Shown piece after piece: positions 27,393-35,947 of a stretch of DNA of 64,000 nt (position 1 is its first letter; every line of letters begins with the position of its first letter). This stretch comes from Mycobacterium bourgelatii (GTDB lineage: Bacteria; Actinomycetota; Actinomycetes; Mycobacteriales; Mycobacteriaceae), in contig NZ_BLKZ01000001.1 of NCBI RefSeq assembly GCF_010723575.1, forward strand, positions 744,001-808,000, given 5' to 3'. The translations under genes were made by a program, and so were the position numbers. The notes below the pieces were generated by a model, which worked only from the letters and a program-made list of their open reading frames with translations, did not search any database and was not told where the DNA came from.

Positions 27393-28786
27393 CTGATGTG
27401 GGCGTGCGGCGCGAGCCGGCACCGGGCGAGGCTCGTTCGCCGGGGCCGACGGTGCAGGAGCTGCTGGCCAAGGACACTCGCGACGTCCCCGCGCCGCTGC
27501 TGGAGGAGTCCTACGAATTTCTCGGGTCGGCCGACATCGACAAGGAGCGCTACCTCAGCCGGGACTTCCACCAGCGCGAGGTCGACCGGCTGTGGAGCAG
27601 GGTGTGGCAGTTCGCCTGCCGCGAAGAAGACATTCCCGAGCCCGGCGACTACGTCGTCTACGACGTCGCCGACATCTCGCTGATCGTGGTGCGCACCGGT
27701 CCCGACGAAATCAAGGCGTATCGCAACGCGTGCCTGCACCGCGGGCGGCGGCTTTGCGACGACTCCGGCCACGCCGCGCGCTTCCGGTGCCCGTTCCACG
27801 GTTTCACCTGGGACCTGCACGGCGCCCTGGCCGAGGTGCCGTGCCGCTGGGACTTCCCGCACGTCGACGACCAGGCGTTCGGGTTGCCGCAAGCGCGCAC
27901 CGGGACCTGGGCCGGCTTCGTGTTCGTCAACCCCGACCCCGACGCCGCGCCGCTGGCCGACTACCTAGGTGACGTGCAGCGGCATCTGGCGCCCTTCGGC
28001 CTGGAATCCCGATTCAAGGCGGCGCACGTCGCCAAGGTCATCGCCTGCAACTGGAAGGTCGGCCTGGAGGCCTTCATCGAGTCCTACCACGTCATCGCCA
28101 CCCATCCGCAGTTGCTGGAGTACCTGGGGGACTGCAATACCCAGTACGACATCTACCGCCGCGGTGACGGGCTGCCCGGGTTCAACCGGATGATCACCCC
28201 GCAGGCGACCAGCAGCCCGCACCTGGGGGAGCCGCTGGACCCCCAGGAGGTGCTCGACGCGATGTTCCGGGATTTCTTCCCCGACGCGGCCGGCAACATC
28301 ACGGTGCCTGAAGGTCAGGAAGCGCGGCCGGTGGTGGCCGAGGCGATGCGGGGCCGGTTGGCCGAGGCCACCGGCGCCGACCTGTCGGCCGTCAGCGACA
28401 GCGAGATCGTGGACGCGATCGAGTACTTCGTGTTCCCGAACCTGGTGCCCTGGGCCGGGGTCGGGGCACCGTTGACCTACCGTTTCCGGCCGTACGGCAA
28501 CGACCCCGATCAGTGCATCTTCGAGATCATGCTGCTCGCGCCGTTGCCGCCGGGGGTGCCCAAGCCAAAGGCCGCCCCGGCGCATTGGCTGGGGCCAGAC
28601 GAGGATTACGACGCGGCGCCGGAGTTGGGTGCGTTGTGCGCCGTCTACAACCAGGATCTGGTCAACCTCGCCCAGGTGCAGCGGGGGTTGAAAAGCATGA
28701 CCAAACCCGGCGTGACGCTGGCCAACTACCAGGAAATTCGGATACGTCAGTTCCATCAGGACCTCGACGACTATCTGCGGGGCTAG
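27389..28786 (+). CDS. Rieske non-heme iron oxygenase, alpha subunit
   Basis: A 465-residue ring-hydroxylating-type oxygenase. The Rieske cluster ligands are in CLHRG (C115, H117) and CPFHG (C134, H137). The mononuclear iron site shows NWKVGLEAFIESYHVIATHP with H234 and H239. It needs electron-transfer partners: two ferredoxin genes occur in the same operon but no reductase gene is present. GTG 27389 overlaps the SDR stop. Substrate unknown; it could be aromatic, alicyclic or steroidal. Confidence 0.92.
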   Translation: MTDVGVRREPAPGEARSPGPTVQELLAKDTRDVPAPLLEESYEFLGSADIDKERYLSRDFHQREVDRLWSRVWQFACREEDIPEPGDYVVYDVADISLIVVRTGPDEIKAYRNACLHRGRRLCDDSGHAARFRCPFHGFTWDLHGALAEVPCRWDFPHVDDQAFGLPQARTGTWAGFVFVNPDPDAAPLADYLGDVQRHLAPFGLESRFKAAHVAKVIACNWKVGLEAFIESYHVIATHPQLLEYLGDCNTQYDIYRRGDGLPGFNRMITPQATSSPHLGEPLDPQEVLDAMFRDFFPDAAGNITVPEGQEARPVVAEAMRGRLAEATGADLSAVSDSEIVDAIEYFVFPNLVPWAGVGAPLTYRFRPYGNDPDQCIFEIMLLAPLPPGVPKPKAAPAHWLGPDEDYDAAPELGALCAVYNQDLVNLAQVQRGLKSMTKPGVTLANYQEIRIRQFHQDLDDYLRG

Positions 28787-28789
28787 GGC

Positions 28790-29488
28790 GTGCTTAGTCG
28801 CAGCGTCGTCGCGATGCGCGATGATGAGTCAGTGACGAGTCCGAACGCCAAGCCACGCCCGGGGCCCGGGCGTCGGGCCGGAATCGACAGCGGCGACACC
28901 CGGCAACAGGTCATCGACGCCGCATGCCGGTGCTTTGCGCAGTTCGGCTACGGCCCGGCGACCAACAGCGTGATCGCCGAGATGGCGGGTGTGACGGCGG
29001 GTTCGGTGCATTACCACTTCGGCAGCAAGCGCAACCTGTTCGAGGCGGTCTGCGACGACGTCTACGGCAAGATCATCGGGCGGTCGACGGTGGCGATGGC
29101 CGGTCCCCGTTCGGTGAGCGGCCTGTTGCGGGCGGTGCTCGAGGAATCGATGCGGATCAATCACGAATCGCCGGAGTTGGCCGGTTTCGTCGCCACCGCG
29201 CCGATCGACGCGCGACGCCATCGGGAGCTCACCGATGCGTTTGCCAGGCAGGCCGTGCGGATGACCGAGACCCTGGCCATGGCGGTGCGACAGGGCCAGG
29301 AAGGCGGCCTGATTCCGGCCGATCGGGACCCGGTCGAGATCGCACAGATGATCAGCGCCGTCGTCGACGGCTTCGCGCACGCGGCGGCGTCACTGGACCC
29401 GCCCGCTATGGACTCGATGACCGAATTGTTCGAAACGCTGGTCTTGGACGCCGACGTTTCCGCCCCGTCCAGGCCCACCCCCAGCTAG
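28790..29488 (+). CDS. TetR-family transcriptional regulator
   Basis: A 232-residue regulator with an N-terminal TetR DNA-binding domain: RQQVIDAACRCFAQFGY, then the helix-turn-helix ATNSVIAEMAGVTAGSVHYHFGSKRNLFEAV. The C-terminal ligand domain is helical. The start is uncertain: GTG 28790, ATG 28814 or GTG 28832; none has a clear ribosome-binding site. It lies within the catabolic operon immediately upstream of a palindrome-bearing intergenic region, so it is the obvious candidate regulator of the island, with the imported substrate or its CoA ester as ligand. Confidence 0.9.
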   Translation: MLSRSVVAMRDDESVTSPNAKPRPGPGRRAGIDSGDTRQQVIDAACRCFAQFGYGPATNSVIAEMAGVTAGSVHYHFGSKRNLFEAVCDDVYGKIIGRSTVAMAGPRSVSGLLRAVLEESMRINHESPELAGFVATAPIDARRHRELTDAFARQAVRMTETLAMAVRQGQEGGLIPADRDPVEIAQMISAVVDGFAHAAASLDPPAMDSMTELFETLVLDADVSAPSRPTPS

Positions 29489-29513
29489 CGCGCGTCCGCT
29501 CGCACCTGCGGCG

Positions 29514-29564
29514 TTGACACCCTCTGGTGACGACTGTTACAAATTAATTGTTGGACCAACTAAT
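29514..29564 (+). promoter_or_regulatory. Promoter with palindromic operator upstream of E1 alpha
   Basis: TTGACA (29514-29519) is followed after 18 bases by TACAAA (29538-29543), a plausible sigma-A promoter. Directly downstream lies the odd-centred palindrome AATTGTTGGACCAACTAAT (29546-29564), with arms matching at seven of nine positions and a perfect TTGG-A-CCAA core. The position just after the -10 is typical of a repressor site. Binding by the adjacent TetR protein is inferred. Confidence 0.6.
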
Positions 29565-29577
29565 AGATAGGGGCGCC

Positions 29578-30570
29578 GTGGCCAGTCCCGTTGCCGAGGT
29601 TGGCGTGCAGGCCTCTGTCCTGACGCGCATCTTCACCACCGCCACCCGGATCAAGGTGTGCGACGAGAAGTTCCGCTCGCTGGTGCTGGCCGGCCAGGTC
29701 AGCGCGCAGTATTACTCACCGCGTGGCCAAGAGATCGTCTCGGCCTCGGTCGGGGCTTTGCTGGAGACCACGGACTACGTGGTGACGACCTACCGCGGAC
29801 TGCACGACCAACTGGCCAAGGGCGTGCCGATGCCGCAGTTGTGGGCCGAATTCCTGGGCAAGGCGACGGGCACCTGCAAAGGCAAGGGCGGCCCGATGCA
29901 CATCACCCATCCGGCGTCGGGCCTGATGGTGACCACCGGCATCGTCGGGGGCGGCCTGCCGATCGCGGCGGGCTTGGCGCTGGCCTCGCAGCTGCGGGAC
30001 GACAAGCGGGTCACCGTGGTCAACTTCGGTGACGGCGCCAGCAACATCGGCGCGTTCCACGAGGCGTGCAACCTCGCGGGCCTGTGGAAGCTGCCGGTGG
30101 TGTTCTGCTGCCAGAACAACCGATACGCCGAGCACACCGCGTTCGAGGACGGCACCAGTGCCGAACGGATCGTCGATCGCGCCGTCGGCTACGGCATGCC
30201 GGGGGTCCGGGTCGACGGTAACGACCCGGTGGCGATGTACACCGCGGCCAAAGAGGCGGTGGAGCGGGCGCGCCGCGGGGACGGCCCCACCCTGCTCGAG
30301 GCGATGACCTTCCGCTTCTACGGCCATCAGATGTCCGACGGCAACGAGTACATGAAGCCCGGCGAACTCGACGCGGCGCGTGCCGCCGATCCGGTCGTGC
30401 GGTTCCGGGGGTGGCTGATCGACAACGGCATTCTGACCGCCGCCGAGGTCGAGTCCATCGAGGCCGAGGCCAAGGCCGAGGTGGAGGCCGGGGTGAAGTT
30501 CGCGATGGACAGCCCACCGCCGGACGTGTCCGAAGTCTTGACCGACGTATACGAGGAGCAGCTGCCATGA
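29578..30570 (+). CDS. Thiamine-dependent 2-oxo acid/acetoin-type dehydrogenase E1, alpha subunit
   Basis: A 330-residue E1 alpha subunit. The thiamine diphosphate-binding motif begins GDGASNIGAF (151 onward) and closes with NN (180-181). The usual phosphorylation-loop region YRYHGHSMSD appears as FYGHQMSDG. GTG 29578 is preceded by GATAGGGG; an upstream TTG would lie inside the palindrome. It pairs with E1 beta, overlapping by four bases. A one-domain lipoyl protein gene occurs further down the operon, but no E2 acyltransferase or E3 gene is present. Substrate: a 2-oxo acid or acyloin formed in the pathway (inference). Confidence 0.9.
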   Translation: MASPVAEVGVQASVLTRIFTTATRIKVCDEKFRSLVLAGQVSAQYYSPRGQEIVSASVGALLETTDYVVTTYRGLHDQLAKGVPMPQLWAEFLGKATGTCKGKGGPMHITHPASGLMVTTGIVGGGLPIAAGLALASQLRDDKRVTVVNFGDGASNIGAFHEACNLAGLWKLPVVFCCQNNRYAEHTAFEDGTSAERIVDRAVGYGMPGVRVDGNDPVAMYTAAKEAVERARRGDGPTLLEAMTFRFYGHQMSDGNEYMKPGELDAARAADPVVRFRGWLIDNGILTAAEVESIEAEAKAEVEAGVKFAMDSPPPDVSEVLTDVYEEQLP

Positions 30571-31598
30571 CCGGTGCCGCCGTCGACACGGTGCCGATGC
30601 TGGGGTTCCAGGCCGTGTGCAGCGCGCTGGACGACGCGCTGACCCGCGACCCCTCCGTGCTGCTGTTGGGTGAGGACATCGCCGATCCCAGCGGGGGCGT
30701 GTTCAAGACCTCGGTCGGACTGTCCACCAAGCACGGCGCGCACCGGGTGCGGGCCACGCCGATCAGTGAGCAGGCGATCGTCGGGGCCGCGATCGGGGCG
30801 GCCATCGCGGGAATGCGGCCGGTCGCCGAGATCATGCTGATGGACTTCCTCGCGGTCTGCATGGACCAGTTGTCCAACCACGCCGCCAAACTGCGTTACA
30901 TGTCCGGCGGCCAGACGACGGTGCCGCTGACCATCCGATGCGCCGCCGGCGCCGGAATGCAGTTTGGCGCACAGCATTCGGAGATGCTCGAGGCGTGGCT
31001 GACCCATATCCCTGGTCTCAAGGTGGTGGTACCCAGCAATCCGGCCGACGCCAAGGGATTGCTGACTGCCGCCATTTTCGATCCGGATCCGTGCGTGGTC
31101 ATCGAGCAGAGCCTGCTGTATTTCGGGCCGCCGCAACCGGTTCCGACCGGGCACCACGTGGTGCCGTTGGGCAGCGCGGCCACCGTGCGACCCGGTGCTG
31201 ACATCACCCTGATCAGTTATGGCCGGCAGGTGCACCAGGCGCTGGCCGCCGCCGAGACCCTGGCCGTGGAGTCCATCGACGCCGAGGTCATCGATCTGCG
31301 GTCGCTGGTGCCGCTGGACGAGGAGACGGTGCTGGAGTCGGTGGCGCGCACCCGGCACGCGGTGGTGATCCACGAGGCGGTGCGCCGCGGCGGCTTCGGC
31401 GCCGAAATCGCCAGCCTGATCAACGAGCGCCTGTTCGACGAGTTGGGAGCCCCGGTGCAGCGGGTCGCGGGCCCGAACACCCCCATCCCGTACGCCAAGC
31501 AACTTGAGGACGCATTCGTCCCCGACGCCGGTGCCATCGTCGCTGCCGCCAGGTCAGCACTGTCACGTTCGCGCGCGCCGCAGCGAGTGAAGGGATAA
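30567..31598 (+). CDS. Thiamine-dependent 2-oxo acid/acetoin-type dehydrogenase E1, beta subunit
   Basis: A 343-residue partner of the alpha subunit. Recognisable blocks are LLLGEDIADPSGGVFK, RVRATPISEQAIVGAAIG (thiamine-site Glu region), the transketolase C-terminal domain starting near ITLISYGRQV, and VVIHEAVRRGGFGAEIA. ATG 30567 overlaps the alpha-subunit stop (ATGA). The length is normal for AcoB/PdhB-like subunits. Confidence 0.92.
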   Translation: MTGAAVDTVPMLGFQAVCSALDDALTRDPSVLLLGEDIADPSGGVFKTSVGLSTKHGAHRVRATPISEQAIVGAAIGAAIAGMRPVAEIMLMDFLAVCMDQLSNHAAKLRYMSGGQTTVPLTIRCAAGAGMQFGAQHSEMLEAWLTHIPGLKVVVPSNPADAKGLLTAAIFDPDPCVVIEQSLLYFGPPQPVPTGHHVVPLGSAATVRPGADITLISYGRQVHQALAAAETLAVESIDAEVIDLRSLVPLDEETVLESVARTRHAVVIHEAVRRGGFGAEIASLINERLFDELGAPVQRVAGPNTPIPYAKQLEDAFVPDAGAIVAAARSALSRSRAPQRVKG

Positions 31599-31602
31599 CC
31601 GA

Positions 31603-32926
31603 TTGGTCTACGGCATTGCGCAGTCGGCACAGCGGCATCCCCAGGACGTCGCCATAGTCGACGGGTCCGCGGAATGGACCTGGGCACAACTGAATTCGAC
31701 CCTGAATCGGATGGTCAACTGGCTGGTTTCGCTGCGGCTCCAGCCCGGTGAGCGCATCGCGGTGATGGCCGGCAACAGCGCACACACCGCGATGGCGCAC
31801 CTGGCGATCACCTACGCGGGGTACTCGGCCGTGCCGGTCAACTACCACCTGACATCCGCCGAGGTCGGGTACATCCTGCGCGATGCGCGCGTGCACACCG
31901 TGTTGTGCAGCGGTCAAACCGCCGCCACGGTGCGTGCGGCCGACCCCGACGTGCGGGTGGTGGCCTGGGGGCGGCCCGACGTCGCCGGTGTCGACGACTT
32001 CGACGCCACCGTGTGCGCCGCACACTCCTATGCCGAGCCGTCGGCTGACATCGCACCGGTCAAGCGCGGAGGCGGCGCTGGCCGCGATCGAGACGCACCG
32101 CATCGAGAGCTCGATGATGGTGCCCACCCACTTTTCCCGAATGTTGGCTCTCCCCAAAGAGATTCGAAATCGATACGACGTGAGCAGTCTGCGCAGCATC
32201 GTGCACACCGGGGCCGCGTGCCCGGTGCACGTGAAGCGGGCAATGATCGACTGGTTCGGCCCGGTGCTCCTCGAGGCGTATGGCTCGACCGAGGCAGGCA
32301 CGATCAGCACCATCACCTCCACCGAGTGGCTGGCCCACCCGGGATCCGTCGGCAAGGCTTCGCCCGGTTACCGCGTCAGCATCCGCACCGAGGACGGCGT
32401 GGAATTGGACCCCGGCGAGAGCGGGCTGGTCTGCGTGGAATCGACCACCGGTCACCGACCCAGCTACCACGGCGATCGCGAAAAGACCCGGCGCAGCTAC
32501 GTCGCCGACGGCGTCTTCGCGCTGGGCGAGATCGGCTACCTCGACGACGACGGCTACCTGTACCTCACCGATCGAGCCTCCGACATGGTGGTCAGCGGTG
32601 GTGTGAACGTCTACCCGGCCGAGTCCGAGGCGGTGCTGCGCACCCATCCCGCGGTGCGCGACGTCGCCGTGATCGGCATCCCCCACGACGATCTCGGCGA
32701 GCAACTGTGCGCGCTGGTGGTCGCCGAGCCCGGCGCCGACGTCGACGCCGCGGAACTGGTCCGGTGGTGCCGCGATCGGCTGTCGCACTACAAGTGCCCC
32801 GCAGTGCTGGAGCTGACCGACGTCGAGCTGCGAACGGCGATGGGCAAGGTCAACAAACGCAAGCTGCGTGACGACTACCTGGCCGCCCAGTGGGCCGGCT
32901 CCCGGTCGGGTGACTGGTGTCGGTAA
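31603..32926 (+). pseudogene. Acyl-CoA synthetase/AMP ligase, disrupted by a frame-shifting internal deletion
   Basis: Residues read normally from TTG 31603 (MVYGIAQSAQRHPQD) to about SADIAPV (near 32062). The conserved sequence then resumes one frame over at AALAAIETHRIESS (near 32070) and continues to 32926. The second part keeps YGSTEAGTIS, DRASDMVVSGGVNVYPAE and the C-terminal GKVNKRK lysine. Missing is the region that normally holds the ATP-binding P-loop TSGTTGxPK and the following roughly 90-110 residues. The gene is therefore broken by a deletion of about 0.3 kb, and loss of adenylation activity is expected. The operon around it is otherwise intact. Confidence 0.85.
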
Positions 32927-34005
32927 CCGAGACCGCTGAGACCGCGGGGACATCCGAGACGTCCGGGACGCCGAAAATGTTCGAGTTCACCGCCGAACAG
33001 GATGCCCTGCGGGAGGTGTTGCGCGAATACTTCGCCGCCACCGCGACGCTGGACGGCCACCTACGTTGGCGGCGGCTACTCACCGAGGTGGGCGCCGACG
33101 ACATCCTGCTCGGCGGCGACGAATCAGATTCCACCGCAACCGAACTGAGCATCCTGGCCGAGGAAGCCGGGGCCGCGTTGTCGGGTGCCGCGGTGGTCTC
33201 GGCGGCGGCGCTGGCCCCGCTGCTCGACGACGGCGACTGGGCCTCGGTGGCCGCGCCGGTGCGGCGTGGACAGCACGGTGTGTCCGCGGCGATCTCGCTG
33301 ACCGGCTTCGGCGAGCCCGGGCACTGGGCGGCTGGAACGGTGCAGCCGCTCTGGGATTTCGATGACGACGCGCTGGTCATCGTCGACGATCACGTCGACG
33401 GCGAACCGGCCATCATCGCGTTCGCCGGCGCCTCCGTCGGATTGCAGCGGCTGTCCGGGCTGGACCTGTCGCGGTCGTTGGGCCGTATCACGCGTCGCGA
33501 CAGCCCGCCGCTATTGGTGCGTGCCGCGGCGGGCGACGCGCTGAAGGCGATCCGGCGGCGCACTGACCTGGTGATCTCGGCCGAGTTGCTGGGGGTGTCC
33601 CAATGGGCGCTGGACGCCACCGTCGAATACGTCGCGCAGCGAGTCCAATTCGGTCGTACCGTTGGCTCGTTCCAGGCGATCAAGCATCGGCTGGCCGATC
33701 TGCTGGCGCAGGTCGAGCTGGCCCGGTCGGCGGTCTACGGCGCGGCCTGGCAGCTCGAGTACCGGCCGTCGGCGGCCCAGACGGACGTGGATCTGGCGGT
33801 GGCCGCGGTGCTGGCGCGGGAGGCCGCCGTCGACGTCACCAAGGCCGCGGTGCAACTGCACGGCGGAATCGGGATCACCTGGGAGCATTGGGCGCATCGG
33901 TACCTCCGCCGGGCACATTCGGTGATCGCCCTGACGGGTGCGCCCGGCCTGCACCGCCGCCGGCTGGCGGCGCTGGTGGACGCCCGGGACGGTGTCGATG
34001 ACTGA
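32917..34005 (+). CDS. Acyl-CoA dehydrogenase, first of a pair
   Basis: A 362-residue FAD-dependent acyl-CoA dehydrogenase-like subunit. The N-terminal domain is short and diverged. The C-terminal helical domain is clear: YVAQRVQFGRTVGSFQAIKHRLADLLAQVELARSAVY, then AVQLHGGIGITWEHWAHRYLRRA. GTG 32917 overlaps the ligase remnant by 10 bases; ATG 32977 is an alternative. Adjacent unequal ACAD genes are typical of alpha2-beta2 enzymes acting on bulky side-chain CoA esters such as steroid catabolites; this subunit may be the non-catalytic or FAD-sharing partner. Confidence 0.9.
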   Translation: MSVTETAETAGTSETSGTPKMFEFTAEQDALREVLREYFAATATLDGHLRWRRLLTEVGADDILLGGDESDSTATELSILAEEAGAALSGAAVVSAAALAPLLDDGDWASVAAPVRRGQHGVSAAISLTGFGEPGHWAAGTVQPLWDFDDDALVIVDDHVDGEPAIIAFAGASVGLQRLSGLDLSRSLGRITRRDSPPLLVRAAAGDALKAIRRRTDLVISAELLGVSQWALDATVEYVAQRVQFGRTVGSFQAIKHRLADLLAQVELARSAVYGAAWQLEYRPSAAQTDVDLAVAAVLAREAAVDVTKAAVQLHGGIGITWEHWAHRYLRRAHSVIALTGAPGLHRRRLAALVDARDGVDD

Positions 34006-35167
34006 CCGAACCGGCCTCGACGCGCTGCGCGCCGAGGCGGACGCATGGGTGCGGGCCAACCTCCCTGAAAACTGGCCGCAGGTAACCGAATCGGACGCGG
34101 ATGTGGCGCGGCGCTGGTACCAGACACTGGCGGGGCGCGGCTGGACGGTGCCCGGCTGGGCGCCCGAGCACGGCGGGGCGGGCCTGGACGCCGCCGCCGC
34201 CGCGGTGATCCGCGACGTGCTGGCGAGCTACGACGCTGACCTACCGGTGCACCATTTCGTGCCGTTGACGCTGATCGGACCGGCCATCATCGCGTGGGGC
34301 ACCGAGGAGCAACGCCGGCGCTACCTGCCGGGCATCACCAGTGGTGCCGACATGTGGTGCCAGCTGTTCAGCGAGCCCGGCGCCGGTTCGGATCTGGCCA
34401 GCCTGGCGACCCGGGCGGTACCCACCGACAGCGGGACCTGGATCGTCGACGGCCAGAAGGTCTGGAGTTCGTTCGCCAACCTCTGCCAATACGGGATGCT
34501 GCTCGCCCGTACCGACCCCGATCTGCCGAAAAATGCGGGCATCACCTGTTTTCTGGTGGACATGCGGGCCCCCGGCGTGACGGTGCGCCCGCTGCGGCAG
34601 ATGACCGGCACCGAGCACTTCTGCGAGGTGTTCCTGGAGCGGGTCGAACTGCCCGCCGACAGCATGCTGGGCCCGCTTAACGGCGGATGGCGGGTGGCGC
34701 TCTCGACGTTGACCGCGGAGCGCTCCGGCCTTTCGGAGACCTCCAGCGCCAGCGGCGTGGAGTTGGAGCCAACGCTGGAATTGGCGCGCCGCACCGGCGC
34801 GTGGCGCGACGACACGGTGCGCGACCGAATAGCCACGCTGATCGCCAAGGAACGGGCGCTGGCCCTGACGAACCTGCGCCTGCGCGCTCGTCCCGACGCG
34901 AAGGGCTCCATCACCAAGTTGCTGCTTTCCGAACTGTCGCAACGCATCAGCGAGTTGCGATTCGAGCTGGCCGGCCCCGGTGCCGCGTATTGGGAGGGCG
35001 ATGCGGGGTCGCCCGAGGCGATGGGCCTGCTGGACAGCCGGCGGCTCACGGTGGCCGGTGGGACCTCGGAGATTCAGCGCAACATCATCGCCGAGCGCGT
35101 GCTGGGCTTGGACCGCGAACCCGACCCCGACCGCGGACGCCCGTGGCGAGAACTACGGCGGGGCTGA
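33998..35167 (+). CDS. Acyl-CoA dehydrogenase, second of a pair
   Basis: A 389-residue acyl-CoA dehydrogenase with a better-conserved FAD domain than its neighbour: QLFSEPGAGSDLASLATRAV and WIVDGQKVWSS are the middle-domain signatures, and GGTSEIQRNIIAERVLGL is the C-terminal signature. It overlaps the first ACAD gene by 8 bases and is followed two bases later by a ferredoxin gene. Probably forms a heteromer with the preceding product and introduces an alpha-beta double bond into a CoA ester. Confidence 0.93.
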   Translation: MTDRTGLDALRAEADAWVRANLPENWPQVTESDADVARRWYQTLAGRGWTVPGWAPEHGGAGLDAAAAAVIRDVLASYDADLPVHHFVPLTLIGPAIIAWGTEEQRRRYLPGITSGADMWCQLFSEPGAGSDLASLATRAVPTDSGTWIVDGQKVWSSFANLCQYGMLLARTDPDLPKNAGITCFLVDMRAPGVTVRPLRQMTGTEHFCEVFLERVELPADSMLGPLNGGWRVALSTLTAERSGLSETSSASGVELEPTLELARRTGAWRDDTVRDRIATLIAKERALALTNLRLRARPDAKGSITKLLLSELSQRISELRFELAGPGAAYWEGDAGSPEAMGLLDSRRLTVAGGTSEIQRNIIAERVLGLDREPDPDRGRPWRELRRG

Positions 35168-35168
35168 C

Positions 35169-35510
35169 ATGCCGACGATCACGGTGCGGCCGTCTGGCAT
35201 CGAATTCGCCGCTGTTCCGGGCCAGACCATCATGGCCGCGGGCGAGGCGGCCGGCTACCGGTGGCCGACCATCTGCGGCGGCAACGGTGAGTGCCTGGTG
35301 TGCCACGTGGAGGTCCTCGAACACCCCGAGCACCTCGCGCAGGCCGACGCGGCCGAGGCGCAGGCGATCCGGGGCCTCTCGGGCGATCGCGGCGCTCGGG
35401 GACGACACGTCCGGCTGGCGTGCCAGGCGGCCGTCGAGGGTGACGTGGTTGTCCTCAAACGTGGTGTGCGCCCGGGTAAACCACGACGAGAACGGGAGGA
35501 GGGCGGGTGA
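35169..35510 (+). CDS. [2Fe-2S] ferredoxin
   Basis: A 113-residue ferredoxin. Cluster ligands are C-x5-C-x2-C in ICGGNGECLVCHVE, with the fourth Cys in VRLACQ, a spacing closer to adrenodoxin-type than plant-type ferredoxins. ATG 35169 follows the ACAD stop by one base, and the GTG of the next gene overlaps its TGA. It could feed electrons to the Rieske oxygenase or the P450; no reductase gene is present in the window. Confidence 0.9.
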   Translation: MPTITVRPSGIEFAAVPGQTIMAAGEAAGYRWPTICGGNGECLVCHVEVLEHPEHLAQADAAEAQAIRGLSGDRGARGRHVRLACQAAVEGDVVVLKRGVRPGKPRREREEGG

Positions 35511-35947
35511 CGGCAGGAAGTGTAGAGCCCATCGATCGCGAGATCATGGAGATCGACGATGGCCACATTCACCTGATCGGCGGGCAGTGCGGGGAGTGCG
35601 GCGAGACCGGCTTCCCGCGGCAGAACACCTGCCGGCGTTGCAGCGCCGACCGCATCGCCACGGTGCGGTTGGCCCAGCGGGGAGTGTTGTGGAGCTGGAC
35701 GATCCAGCGGTTTCCGCCCCCGAGCCCACCGTTCGTGGCATCCGGTGACGAGTTCGTGCCGTTCGGCGTCGGCTACGTGGAGCTGCCCGGTCAGGTGATC
35801 GTCGAGGCGCGCCTGACCGAATCCAATCCGGACGCGTTGCGCATCGGCATGCCGATGCGGGTGACCGCGCTGCAGGTTCCCGCCGAAGAGGGCGGAGCTG
35901 CAACGACATTCGCGTTCGCTCCGATCGAAGAAGGAGAGCTGGGATGA
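35507..35947 (+). CDS. Zn-ribbon OB-fold protein (DUF35)
   Basis: A 146-residue protein. The N-terminal zinc ribbon has ligands CGECGETGFPRQNTCRRC and the C-terminal OB fold includes the VPFGVGYVELPGQVIVEARL segment. In steroid side-chain degradation DUF35 proteins form complexes with thiolase-fold Ltp-type retro-aldolases; here the next gene encodes a thiolase-fold protein with a four-base overlap, suggesting an analogous complex. GTG 35507 overlaps the ferredoxin stop. Confidence 0.92.
   Translation: MTAGSVEPIDREIMEIDDGHIHLIGGQCGECGETGFPRQNTCRRCSADRIATVRLAQRGVLWSWTIQRFPPPSPPFVASGDEFVPFGVGYVELPGQVIVEARLTESNPDALRIGMPMRVTALQVPAEEGGAATTFAFAPIEEGELG

Noticed and set aside
31883..32926. The second half of the CoA ligase as a separate short gene
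   Set aside because: Its upstream portion is out-of-frame sequence of the N-terminal domain; the conserved part begins only after the deletion junction, so it is the second half of one broken gene.
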